Source: Mya arenaria
Lineage: Eukaryota > Mollusca > Bivalvia > Myida > Myidae
Length of the DNA stretch: 64,000 bases
Direction: 5' to 3'
Assembly: GCF_026914265.1 (NCBI RefSeq)
Contig: NC_069125.1
Coordinates: 68,337,207-68,401,206 of the forward strand
A program made the translations under genes and the position numbers. Under the pieces are notes generated by a model. It searched no databases. It saw only the letters and a list, made by a program, of their open reading frames with translations, and was not told the DNA's origin. Shown one piece after another: positions 26,441 through 39,100 of the stretch. Positions within the stretch are counted from its first letter, which is position 1. The number at the start of each line of letters is the position of its first letter.

Positions 26441-27529
26441 TTATAACAACAGACAGTGCACCATCCAATAAAATCAATAAACTGCCTTAAGCTCTAAAAA
26501 TCAATTATCAGTGCACATTCTGCACCCTCGACCATCTAGGACAACATCACCTTCCTTCAACTATTAATATATCAAATTCTTTTTTATTTAAGGCTTATTC
26601 ACCACGGTGGAGAACCCACGTGACTTATTTGGTAAAGTGCACGGCAACAAATGTCAACAAGTCTCGATTCAGGTAAGGTTTTTAAAGATAACTTTCTTAA
26701 TATTTGGAGAATTTTTGTGAAATAAAGACCATAAACCCCACAATAGCTCTATCCACGGTAATAAAGAACTTTCTCTAATATCCCAAAGTTTTCCTGAAAA
26801 TCTTGACCAACTGATTTCTCAGAGTTGAAATCTAAGGCAAAGTACACGGCTTTTGACAAATCTATCGCTTTACTTCATGTTAGCCGTAAATAATTCATCT
26901 TATCTGATTCACACATCTTATTTTAAGCAAATTTTATGTATTTTATAGTTTTCAGCGTGTATTGTTGAACTTTTTATAGTTATTTCAAAGGCGAAATTAA
27001 CTAAAACCAAATTGATAAAGTACACGGACATTTTAGGTTTGATAAAGTACACGGTCGTTTACAACCTTCAGTGTATATATTCATTATTTCACTGACTGGT
27101 GTTAAAACGAGTTATTATAAATTTATTTATTATTTCTATTCTTCAAATTCATTATTGAACATTGCTCCATGTTTGAAAAGACTCATTGTAATGGAGTGGC
27201 AATGAAAGAATGAACGCGTTTTAACAGTTAAACCGACGGAGTGAAACATGTGTTATAACACTAAAATTCAGCCCCGTATATTAACAGTATATTCGCAATT
27301 GACATATAAAGGGCTTGAAGTTTTTGTAAAGGGTGTTCCTAATCTTTTTCGTATCGTATATGTAAAACGTGTTTGTATTCATTATACATGGTAAACAGTA
27401 ACACATAACTGCTTAATAACTCTTCATTTTGTCAATTTTGAGAAAGAAAAGTGTTCTTGTACTTTTAATGTCTTCGATTGCTAGCTGATTTGATAGACTT
27501 ATGATTTTGTGACATTTGTTTCATTTCAG

Positions 27530-28257
27530 AATATGAATATGATTCTTTATGCAAAGAATGCAGAATGGCATTTCAAAATAAAAAAAAACGACATCTAGTA
27601 GACCACGATAGAAGGCATTCTGGTCAATTGCCATCGTTTTTGCGGGAAAGTGTTTACACAGACACAGGTTAGTTTTTAGCTTTATTTTTTCGCAGAGAAA
27701 TAAGAATATACTAACAGTTATACTTTTATTATGACTCCCCTCGTGTAGAGGTTAAGATTTGCCGTCGTCTGACTGCGTTTTCAACGTTTTTTAGGGTTGC
27801 GTTTTTCACATAATAATGTGGTCCGTGTTCCAGTGGACAGGGTCGTTTAGTTTTATGATGCTGATTACACGATCAAATACTGATTGCGTGGCAGCAATAT
27901 AGTGTTTTTTTTTATAAATTATATTCAAGTACTGACATTGCCAGCATTTCTCGCTAACTTGTGACAGTACATGTCTTTTTTATAGGTGCAGCAATCACGG
28001 CGAGACAAAGTTGCACGTTTGCAAATATTGTGGCAAAACTGCTCTTGCAAGACTTGAAGATACACGAAAGACGCGAAAGCGGCCAATTGACGCTAACCTG
28101 TGATGTGTGTGGGTTCAAATTGGGTTACACGACCGATCTCAGTGACCAGATTTCTACTAGACACAGGGGAATGACGCGTCACAAATGTCTACAGTGTCGC
28201 TCAGGATTCAAGTTTAAATCTGGACTCAGCAGGCACGTTAAGGCGAAACACACCTAA
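27530..28257 (+). pseudogene. C2H2 zinc-finger gene relic inside the TIR element
   Basis: Two candidate exons with good splice signals: 27530-27667 and 27986-28257, joined in phase. The first has a finger-like CKECRMAFQNKKKRHLVDHD. The second ends with CDVCGFKLGYTTDLSD and CLQCRSGFKFKSGLSRHVKA followed by KH, T and a stop. The last finger is a good C-x2-C-x12-H-x4-H. Between them, another frame of the second exon reads KLHVCKYCGKTALA, and the expected partner LKIHERRESG is in the splicing frame. This suggests one finger was broken by a one-base shift. No initiating exon was found. It may be captured host sequence. The family is unknown. Confidence 0.55.
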
Positions 28258-29002
28258 TCAGGACACATTGAAAGATCACAATGGTCTAGTTAGAAGTGCA
28301 TTCCAGTATGTTGCCGAGTTAAAATAACGTTTTGATGAGTTTAACATGTTATTAAGATAAATAGCAAAACGTACTGTTACCAAATGGTGCTCTTTCAAAA
28401 TGTTCGTTTGTCTTACAGTACTGAAAAAATTGCTGTGTAAAATTAATATGAAAACGGATTGAGCATTAAACATTTTCACAAGGTTTAGAGATGCATTGTT
28501 GTCATTTTCCCATTGATGTCCTATAAACTCTTAAAGTTCTGCATGTATCTTATATAATTCAGCAAGCTTTGAAACACAATTATTTTGTAATCACATTTCA
28601 GCCTTTAGTCTAGATCATTCTAATGTTCCATGCTCAGCTCTTATCTAGATGTTCAAGTCTTAGTCCTAGCCTGTAAGTTGGTAATATAGTGTGCTCTCAT
28701 TCCTCCTTGCTGTTTCCCATCTAACTCCGAGCGTCCATCTTTACAATGAATTCCTGTATTGTTCGAACGACCGCAGTTTTACTGATGTAGATCAGATAAT
28801 ATTTGTTCAGACTGAACCAAATAAAAGATTCAGCGTTACCTGAAAGGTATGAACAATATGCTTTAAATGTGGAAATATGTATAAACTAATTGTGATGTGC
28901 CTATTGTATTGTTTTATATCACATCAAAATAGGAACATTCATGAAATTTATAATCACCACAAACGGGCCGCTAACTACTGAGATGTTTTATTGATAGTCA
29001 GT

Positions 29003-29066
29003 CCAGATTATAATTTATAAGTAAAACTATCGACCCAGATTATAATTTATAAGTAAAACTATCTGA
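29003..29066. repeat. Short tandem duplication
   Basis: CCAGATTATAATTTATAAGT is followed by AAAACTATC and then the whole block repeats. A two-copy duplication inside the TIR element. Confidence 0.85.
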
Positions 29067-30879
29067 TTTTTGAAGAAATGTATGTATGATTCTGTATTGA
29101 TCTGTATATTTAAAAGTAATCGAACTTATAATGGCAGGCTTTCTCTTAAATTATCCCATAGACTATCTTTCAACTCCTCATTAAATATGATTTCTAAATA
29201 TTTAGTTATTTAGGTGTGCGTTATAATGCAAAATTTATTGATACAACTTAAATAAAAACTAAACACTATACATTCTGACTTCACGAATAGAAAATGCTTA
29301 TATAACAATTAGTTTGTAAACCGCACTCTACTTTTAAACATAAACTAAAATGACCGTGTACTTTATCATCCTAAAATGTCCGTGTACTTTATCAATTTGG
29401 TTTTAGTTCATTTTTACCTCTGAAATAACTAAAAGTTAAACAATACACGTTGAAAACTATACAATACATAAAATTTGCTTAAGATAAGATGTGTGTATGA
29501 ATTATTTACGGCTAACATGAAGTAAAGCGATCGATTTGTCAAAAGCCGTGTACTTTGCCTTAGATTTCAACTCTGAGAAATCAGTTGGTCAAGATTTTCA
29601 GGAAAACTTTGGGATATTAGAGAAAGTTCTTTATTACCGTGGATACAGCTCTTAATTGTGGGGTTTATGGTCTTTATTTCACAAAAATTCTCCAAAAATT
29701 AAGAAAGTTATCTTTAAAAACCTTACCTGAATCGAGACTTGTTGACATTTGTTGCCGTGCACTTTACCAAATAAGTCACGTGGGTTCTCCACCGTGTTCA
29801 CTATCCACACAAAAGATAAGAATAAGCTTAGAATACTCTACATGGAGTTTACAATAATCTACATGAAATTCAATGGAAAAGTCTGATTATTAAATTTATC
29901 ATTAAGTAAAACTGAAATTTCTTCTTAAGAATAAAGTGTATAATAATTATTTGAATCTATAAACCTAAAAAAATGAACAATAATTACCTTAGAAGTGACT
30001 ATGTTGAAGACTTAATAAAATTTAAAATCTATTCTCGTGTTACTAAAAATAGAAAGTAGTGCAATCTCCAACAAAAAGGGAGACCATATAGCAAGACTTG
30101 CTGCCCAAGCTTCAAGAGTAAACTTTACATAACTATCAGATTTTAACAACATGTATTTATAATGAACTTGTAACCCATGGGGTGAGGCCAATTTTTCTCC
30201 AGGGGCATAATTTGAATAAACTTGGTAGATAACCAATAGACAATGTTACACACCAAATATTTAAGCACTAGGCCTCATAGTATTTGCCAAAAAAAGTTAT
30301 GTAGTTTATCCTTTAGGTTGCCATGGCAACCAGAGTTCTGCATGAATTTCTTTTTTTTGAACTATTTTGAAAAAGCACCAACCAAGGATCATCCCTATAA
30401 AGTTTCATTTAAATTGTCCAAGAGGTTTTGGAGGAGATGATGATTATAACCAATTGTTGGCGCCGCACGACGGACGACAGACATGGACATAGACCAATAA
30501 CAATAGCTCACCTTGAGCACTTTGTGCTCAGGTGAGCTAAAAATGATCAATAAACAGGCACATTGAATTCAACAAGCAAATTTGTTGATATTCCCCGCCT
30601 GATTAGGCAAAGTTCATGGATTGGAAATGAAAAGTAGGTGGAATATTCCTATATTAACATGTAATATGGCTGCAGAGAAATGGACCGTTATGAAATTTGG
30701 ATATAAGTTTGAGTTTATTTGAATTATTTGAAATAAAAGTTTTGTATATAGAGTAACATTTGTAATAGTTTCTTTGAATTTGAATGATTTCGGACTCCAC
30801 ACACTTAGACCAGCCCAATTGCGTTCATACCCCGATAATGACATCAACCCCGCAATTCATTCCTTAAATACATATATTT

Positions 30880-31875
30880 ATTATCATGTGTTCAGTCATA
30901 CATGTATGAACATAATCGGACCAATCACTACCATGAAATGGTTTCGGACAAGATTTGACCTAGTGACCTCATTTTTTATCACATGTGACCCAGTTTTAAA
31001 CTTGTCAAAGAGTTCATCAAGGAAAACATTCTGATCACGTTTCATGAATATTTGACCATACATAATGCCTCTAATGTGTTTCAAAGATTTTTCTAAGATT
31101 TGAGCTAGTGACCTAAGTTTTGACCCCATGTGACCCATTTTTACAAGCGGTCCATAGTTCATAAAGGGGTACATCCTGACCAAGTTTAAACAAAATCTGA
31201 CCAATCATTACCATGATATGGTTCCTGACAAGATTTTTCTAAGATTTGATCTAGTGACCTAATTTTTAATCATATGTGACCTAGTTTTATTTATTTCCAA
31301 GAGTTCATTAAGGAAAACTTTTTGATTAAGTTTCATGAATATTTGACCATGTATAATGCCTCTAGTTTGTTCCAAAGATTTTTCTAAGATTTGACCTAGT
31401 GACCTAGTTTTTGACCCCATGTGACCCACTTTTACAAGCAGTCCATATTTCATAAAGGGGTACATCCTGACCATGTTTCAACAAAATCTGTCCAATCATT
31501 ATCATGATATGGTTCCTGACAAGATTTTTGTAAGATTTGACCTAGTAACCTCATTTTCAATCATATGTGACCCAGTTCTATATACATCCAAGAGTTCGTC
31601 AAGGAAAACATTTTGATTAAGTTTCATGAATATTAAACCATGTATAATGCCTCTAGTTTGTACCAAAGATTTTCCTAAGATTTGACCTAGTGACCTAGTT
31701 TTTGACCCCATGTGACCCACTTTTACAAATGGTCGAGATTTGATTAAGGGGAACATTCTGACCAAGTTTGAACATTTTCTGATCAATGCCTACCAAGATA
31801 TGGCTCCGAACGGACGGACGGACAACGCCAAAATAATATCCCCCTCCCGAAACCTTCGGTTCGGCGGGGATAATA
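30880..31875. repeat. Dispersed ~296-bp-core repeat, copy 1
   Basis: About three tandem cores marked by CCATGTGACCCACTTTTACA at roughly 31125, 31417 and 31713, followed by CGGACGGACGGACAACGCC and a terminal hairpin (ATCCCCCTCCCGAA with TTCGGCGGGGAT). It is related to 39352-39945. The antisense open frames with a MYGQIF/MGSKTRSLGQIL pattern are by-products of the tandem core. Confidence 0.85.
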
Positions 31876-33170
31876 ATCACCTTCAATAGTACATGTCTAG
31901 GGGTGCACATATATTTATGCAGTAGTGCAGGAAACCAAAGTTACAGGTAACTTTTAAAGTGATGGATGTACATTGTGCATAATTATATGGAAAAAAAGGG
32001 TTTGCAAATGAAGATGAGTTTCCATATTTTTAAAAAAAAATGGCAATTATACACGGGTAAAAAACAACAACAAAAAGCTTAGAAAACATTTTTATTTTTA
32101 TTTTAAAATATCTCAAAAACATTTCATTTACACAAGAACAATTCATGAGGCATCAAGCTGCATTTTGCAGACAGGTTTTGAAAAGTTTCATCCAAAACAA
32201 AACATCCATATTCTGTGTTATCAATGACAGAAACATGAACCCAGTTGTTCTACACTACAGGAACAGCAATCTCCAAGACATAATGAATATATAATGATGC
32301 CAGCACATATGTAGTTCACTAATTTAAATGATAGTTCACTACTTCTACATTCAATCTTCTCAGGGCCTAAAGCTATATTCAATACACAGCTTAAGATTAG
32401 GATAAGGGGGCTGTCTTCTCAATGAGCTTGTGACTATTTATCTTAGGACCTTACATTTTAGTTGTATATTTGGGTAAGGTTATTAAAAATAAATTGAAGT
32501 ACCGGGTATTAATTATTTTCAAATTCACAGTAGTTGAGTCAATCTCCTACACAGAGATCTGACTTGACGAACAGAATAGATCTCTGCCACAAAGCTGGAT
32601 TTCAGTAAAACCTTGTAAAAAAAATATGAAATGTGTTTCCTTCTCTCTATTTTGGGTAGTTTCTATCTATTTTCAATTATTCAAGGTGCATTGAGGTTAA
32701 AATACAAAAAAATATTAGAAATTCAAGATAATTTACCGTCTTTACCGATATGATATATAGTGACTTGTGGTCTCATGATTTGTATGGTGGTAGTGATCAC
32801 TGTACTGTACAGGTAGTAGTTTGTAGTTGTGTCTTTAACACAATTTGTTTGGAAATAAATGATATTACTACTGAAAATTACAAATTTGAAAAAGTGATCC
32901 AATAAAATGTTTGATAATAGAAGGTACCCATGAAGTAAATTGAATAAGGCACCAAAATGAATTTTTATTGATAAAATAAAAGTACATGTATGCTTTTCTA
33001 AAACATAAAACATTCATTGTAAATTGAAGAAAAACTAATCAAAACATGCTCATGAAAAATGTATCACAATTTTTGCAACAGGAAACATATGGACAAAAAT
33101 ACTTCTAACAAACATGTTAAATTTGTTTTTGCCCCGGACAATGAAACATGCTGATCAGCTGCTATCTCAC
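31876..33170 (-). other. CHFR 3' UTR and downstream flank
   Basis: AT-rich, no gene recognised. It should hold the CHFR 3' UTR. A possible poly(A) signal on the minus strand is at 32964-32969, about 200 bases after the stop. The open frames here have no family resemblance. Confidence 0.45.
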
Positions 33171-36100
33171 TCAGAATTGACGAATTTGGTCGCAAACATG
33201 GTTAAAATTCCTGCAAGTAAAACAATGGCAATGATGAATAATAGTCAAACTTTGAAGATTCTTGTATTAATTAAAAAATATTTTAAAAATTTTCAAATAT
33301 ATATAAAGACATCCTTCAATATTGTCTACAACAATTTCTTAAAAAAGAACGATTTCTTAAAATGATAACATTTTTGACAAGGGGAGAATTTTGAAGCCTG
33401 AAATCCAATGCAGGTACTATGCAAACATGGGGAATGCTGTAAAAACTGTTGCTCATAGATGAAAAATGTTTTCCCAAAAATGTTTTAATTTAATTTTAAA
33501 TTATAGCATTTAATGCTCCAAACAGAGTTCATTCCAGTATGCAGTTTTAAACCCATGCAGAAACAACGGTCATCTACTCAATCAATAAATATTAAGGGAG
33601 TCTTTTTAGCACAGGGTTATTGTTTTTCAAATGGGTTCATAGTCATACATTTTTTAACCATTTACATACACATTTCTCATTTTCTCCCTTGATTTTCTTG
33701 CGAAATCACCAAACACCAAGTTTCATTCCCTTATAAACAAACTATTAAAGCACCAAGTTTCATTCCCTTATAAACAAACTATTAAAGTACCAAGTTTCAT
33801 TCCCTTATAAACAAACTATTAAAGCTCCAAGTTTCATTCCCTTATAAATGAACTATTAAAGTACCAAGTTTCATTCCCTTATAAACAAACTATTAAAGTA
33901 CCAAGTTTCATTCCCTTGTAAACAAACTATTAAAGTACCAAGTTCCATTCCCTTGTAAACAAACTATTAAAGCACCAAGTTCCATTCCCTTGTAAACAAA
34001 CTATTAAAGCACAAAGTTCCATTCCCTTATAAACAAACTATTAAGGCACCAAGTTCCATTCCCTTTGTGAACAAATTATTAAGGCACCAAGTTTTATTCC
34101 CTTATTAACAAATTATCAAAGCACCAAGTTTCATTCCATTATAAACAAACTATTAAGGCACCCAGTTTAAATCCCTTATAAACAAAAAACTGAGGCACCA
34201 AGTTTTATTCCATTATAAACAACCTATTAAGGCACCCAGTTAAAATCCTTTATAAACAAACAACTGAGGCACCAAGTTCCATTCCTTCATAAAAACAATT
34301 TCTAATTTAAACTAGCTGAATTTGAATGCACAAAGGGACATTAAACTGACAGAATTTAAATTTTAGTTGTCATTATTTGTCATATAAGAGTTATGCCTGT
34401 CAGCCAATGGGGAATTATGAAAACAGTTTGATGTTGATAAATCATATAGTTTTAAACGTAATATTTTATTAATTTTTTTTTTAAATGTAGACAGACAGAT
34501 GGACGAATAGACAGAGAAACCGACTGACTGTGAAACGGACAGGGCACCCTCAGTTTCTATAATAGCTTTAACAAGACCCACTTACTTTGCATGGTGAGGC
34601 TTGTTCTTCTGTGTTCGACATTTGGAGCCCCAGTAACAATCTTGTCGGTTTCTGTAAGCCTCTGCAATATTATACAAGTATACAACCCTGATGATTATGA
34701 ATAGAATTAGGATTAAATATGTTACACCACATATACAATCATTATCTGTTTGAACATGCAATATGTGTGAATTCTACTTTTTCTTTCAGTCGTCTACTTC
34801 AAATAACAACAGTACATGTGAATGTGATTGCACTATATACTTTTTCTAAATATATCTCATGTTCCTGACAACTTAGACAAAACAGATATCAATTGTATAC
34901 CACAAAAATAATTATTGCAATGTTACTTAATGTCAGTCAAATCTTGAAGTCTTGGGTATTATGTGTGTAGATCTTTAAACTAAATTAATTACCAGGCAGG
35001 TCTTCCTTGGAAATGGCTTTCCTGTACTGGAACGCCAGTTGTCTAAAGTTGTTGAGGCCACATGCATAACAGACAGGCATGTCTGCCGTGAAGCGGTGGG
35101 TGCCCTGGGCTGAAATAGTAACAACATACAATCAGCTGTGAAAACTGCTGTATTGGGCATAAACACCAGACTACACTTTTTTCACTTTTAAACTGAAAGT
35201 TTTGTTACGGAACAACTTAAAACTGAGATTAAACTAAAGAAATGGTAAATAGGATATGTTTAATGTTTTACAGTCTGTTTCGCTGTCAAGAACTTAAAAG
35301 ACCCATCTCGGGTGTAAGTATCACTCCAGTAAGGTATATACTTGCACTGCATGTGTACTGAGCCTCTACAAGAGGCTGCTTACCTGGACCAGTGAGGGCA
35401 GTGGTGCCCAGCTTCACTCCAGCCAGCTATATACTTGCACTGCATGTGTACTGAGCCTCTACAAGAGGCTGCTTACCTGGAACAGTGAAGGCAGTGGTGC
35501 CCAGCTTCACTCCAGCCAGCTATATACTTGCACTGCATGTGTACTGAGCCTCTACAAGAGGCTGCTTACCTGGAACAGTGAAGGCAGTGGTGCCCAGCTT
35601 CACTCCAGCCAGGTATATACTTGCACTGCATGTGTACTGAGCCTCTACAAGAGGCTGCTTACCTGGAACAGTGAAGGCAGTGGTGCCCAGCTTCACTCCA
35701 GCCAGCTATATACTTGCACTGCATGTGTACTGTACCCCTACAAGAGGCTGCTTACCTGGAACAGTGAAGGCAGTGGTGCCCAGCTTCACTCCAGCCAAGT
35801 ATATACTTGCCCTCAAAAGAGGCTGCTTACCTAGAACAGTGGAGGCACTGGTGCCCAGCTTCACTCCAGCCAGGTATATACTTGCCCCCAAAAGAGGCTG
35901 CTTACCTGGAACAGTGGAGGCACTGGTGCTAAGCTTCACTCCAGCAAGGTATATACTTGCCCCCAAAAGAGGCTGCTTACCTGGATCAGTGAAGGCACTG
36001 GTGCCCAGCTTCATCCCAGCCAGGTATATACTTGCACTGCATGTGTAATGAGCCCCTACAAGAGGTTGCTTACCTGGAACAGTGAAGACACCAGCATCCA

Positions 36101-39100
36101 GTTTCTGGCAGCACTCCTGGACGACGTCCCGTACAGACAAACCCTTAACCTCTAGGTACTCCTAAAAACACAATACTCAATGTCACAATTATCACTTATT
36201 TATATTTTTGGCATTATAAAAACAATCATATACAATTTGATTAAATATTAACTAATGATAAGATACTTTGTATTTATGCCAAATAAGTATTCATGACTAG
36301 CAGCAATGGCTATGCTCAGAACAAGTTTTTTATGAATTCTTTAATGAAATACATTAAACAAACAAAGTACATATATATATGCTATACAGTCATATAACTA
36401 TGACCAAAATGAAGTTTTATAAAAATTTACCTTGAATATATCAGATTCAACCTGATTTTCCAAAATCAGTCCATGTAAACATTTCTTTCCAAAGTTCATC
36501 TCTGAAACAGATAGAACTGGCTGGTTGTTTCAGACGATAATAAGCAAATGAACTATGATAGTTTAATACAATTAACACTGAAAATATTATACTTTATTTG
36601 TAATGAACTTAATGATCGAAACATTTAAAACTACATGACCAACCGCAACAAAAGGAGCCAGCCAGCCCGGTCTTATATTAAAATTATGACATGGACAGTT
36701 TAAGGTATTCTGTGAATTAAATTTTGCATATAAAGAAATGTAAATTAACTTGCATGTGCAAATGATCTTCAAAACATGCAAAACCATGGAAAGCACCATT
36801 CTATGTTCAGCCACAGAAAACTATGACATTAATTTATATTTGCTGCTGATGTCATATTGACTATCAGACCCTTTTCTGCTTCTTGTGCTTCAATTTTCTT
36901 TAATTATAAGGTAACCTAACCAAGTTTGTCTTAAAACTAATATTATTCCTGGCAATGTTTTTTGCATTTAATTAATTGTATGAGTATCTTTCCTCTGTGT
37001 TTCCGTAACAACTGACAACAATCTATATTGAGACCTTATGGAAATGAAAACAATGTAACAAATATCCAAGAACCATACTTGAAAAGCACATTACATTTAT
37101 AGTGTCTATGGAAATCACAGTCAGCCTGCAAGTATATGATCATAGCTACCTCTGAATGTGTTGATACAGCCGAGGCAATCCTGTCTCCGACATCCCCAGT
37201 AGGCGTGGCAGTAGGCACGGTAACATATTCCACCTGCAATACAGATATACAAGTTTAGTGAAGGACGTTAAAGATGCACTCTTACTCCCAAATAAGGTGT
37301 ACTACATTTGTTTTATTTTACCCAAAAGGATGAAAAAATATCAAAAACAATGAAGCATACCATGTCTAATTTGAAAGAAAGCACCCTTGCAGAAAGCATG
37401 GTATTTCTGCCTAATTAGACGATAGTTGATCACTGTAAATCTTTTAAGACCCACCAGTCATAAAATAACGTGCGTTTTCAGCTATTAAATACACAGTTAC
37501 AATCTTGTTATCAGTAATTAATAATTTCCATAAATGCATTATTTAGTAAGTAGTTAAAGGTTTATCACTCCATATTTATATTTGTTATACATGTACATGT
37601 ATTGATTTTAAATATGAGGGTCACTTTAAAGACTTGATAGCTGTTTTAGAAACAATCATTGACTTTGTATTTAACTGGAAGCATAATATGTATCATAATG
37701 AAGTTATAATTTATACCATACAAGTTTCACATTTATATTTTTAAAGATAGCTCAAGGCTACAGAGGTAAAGGAGTCTGACACTGCTAAGGTCGTTTTTCA
37801 CACAGTGGTTTAAATTCTGCACCTGATCAATAAATGTCTTGCAAAATGACCTTTTTGTAGTCAATTTCATTATTTTAGCAATGGTTATCATATTACTAGA
37901 AGTTTTAAATATAGGAAAAGGCTAAAGAGGTAAAGGATTCTAACATTGCTGAGGTCGTTTTTCCCCTGGTAGTGGCCAGTTGACCCTGAAGTCAGGCATG
38001 GGATGTAGACAGCATTGGCACAATACATGGTTCTGGTTGGGTCCACACTTATGGTTTGGGGGAGTTGGCAGATCCTTGATGTCATCCTTACTCCTGGATT
38101 CTCCATCTCCTAAAGTGTTTGTTACCATCATTTTATAACACAGCAAGAATATTAAATAATCATCTTTTTCCTGATAATAAAGGTGCAAAACCCCACAAAT
38201 TCTATCCAGAGTTATAGGACCTATTACAAATAAGCATATTGTCTGAGAGGATATAGAACCAAGTTGCTGCAGTATATATCTTTTACAGTTTTCAATTTAT
38301 AGCAACAGCGACATTTATAGCAACAGCAACATTGACAACCATGCTGGCACCAAGGCAATGACATTACTTTTTCTTCTATGAAAAACATATGAGCTCAAAA
38401 TATGCTTTTTGAGGAATTATCTGCACAGTATTGGCATCAATTTAACAGTACTTAAGAGAATACTTTAAAAGGTTCTGATATAAATTATATAACATGTTTA
38501 ACTTTGCAATTTTACATAAACTTCAGATAAAACATATTGGTCAAGTGATTATCTTTGAGACATGAACATTCGTAGAAATTGATGGAGTATTTAATAAGTT
38601 ATTTAGACAAAAGTTAGACATAATACAGAAATGTTTCTTTGTATGGATGGCATTTTAGTACAGTGATGGGTAACAAGTCACTGACATGCTTTGTGTATCT
38701 ATTGTGGTTTGCATGATATTTACCATTAAACAGAACTTTTTGAAGATCCCTTGCACCTTCCTAAAATATTATAACCAAGAGTGACCTTAATTTGAAAAGC
38801 AATAACATAATAATGCTTACAATTTTTTGGTATGATAATTTTGTATTGATATAATTGATTGAAATGTAATAACTTCACAATTGAGTGGTGTTCAATTTGT
38901 TAAGCATATGAAAATAACTGAATTATTAGGCATCTTTATATGGTACCTACCTGTGGATGTTCCTGGCTGATCAGCGATCCGTTCCTCTCCTGACGTCCCT
39001 CCCTCTGGCAACCTATCCCCTGCAACAAGTTTAACAACTCCCATCACAGCTGTAAACAAACAAGCAGTTTCATTGAATTTACATCCCCTGCCAGATAAGG

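Larger units (their letters stand above)
26603..29796. mobile_element. 3194-bp TIR element with 5-bp target duplication
   Basis: The terminal inverted repeats of about 450 bp (26603-27056 and 29351-29796) are nearly identical and begin CACGGTGGAGAACCC. The 5-bp word TTCAC lies immediately outside both ends (26598-26602 and 29797-29801), a target-site duplication. Each TIR has four copies of AAAGTRCACGG, which could be transposase-binding sites. The interior holds a C2H2 zinc-finger gene relic and no recognisable transposase, so it looks non-autonomous. A 5-bp duplication and a CAC-starting end recall Transib/RAG-type transposons, but the superfamily is not proven. Confidence 0.9.
25937..30545. 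mobile_element. Older hairpin-ended repeat, interrupted by a nested element
   Basis: The left end is AAGAGGGCCATGATGGCCCT with CGCTCACCTGAGTAA. The right end is a CGACGGACGACAGAC motif followed by the hairpin TAGCTCACCTTGAGCAC...GTGCTCAGGTGAGCTA (about 30507-30540). A minisatellite lies in its left part. A younger 3194-bp element splits it at 26603-29796. No coding capacity of its own. Confidence 0.75.

Noticed and set aside
30896..31786. Minus-strand open frames with MGSKTRSLGQILEKSL-type repeats
   Set aside because: Tandem ~296-bp core of a dispersed repeat read in antisense; the frames are interrupted between units.
33711..34295. Regular 37-bp repeats resembling a CRISPR array
   Set aside because: Units are contiguous with no unique spacers, and the host is an animal.
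35671..36048. Plus-strand open frame of 125 residues over the exon 17 array
   Set aside because: Antisense shadow of the tandem splice-donor array; no independent support.
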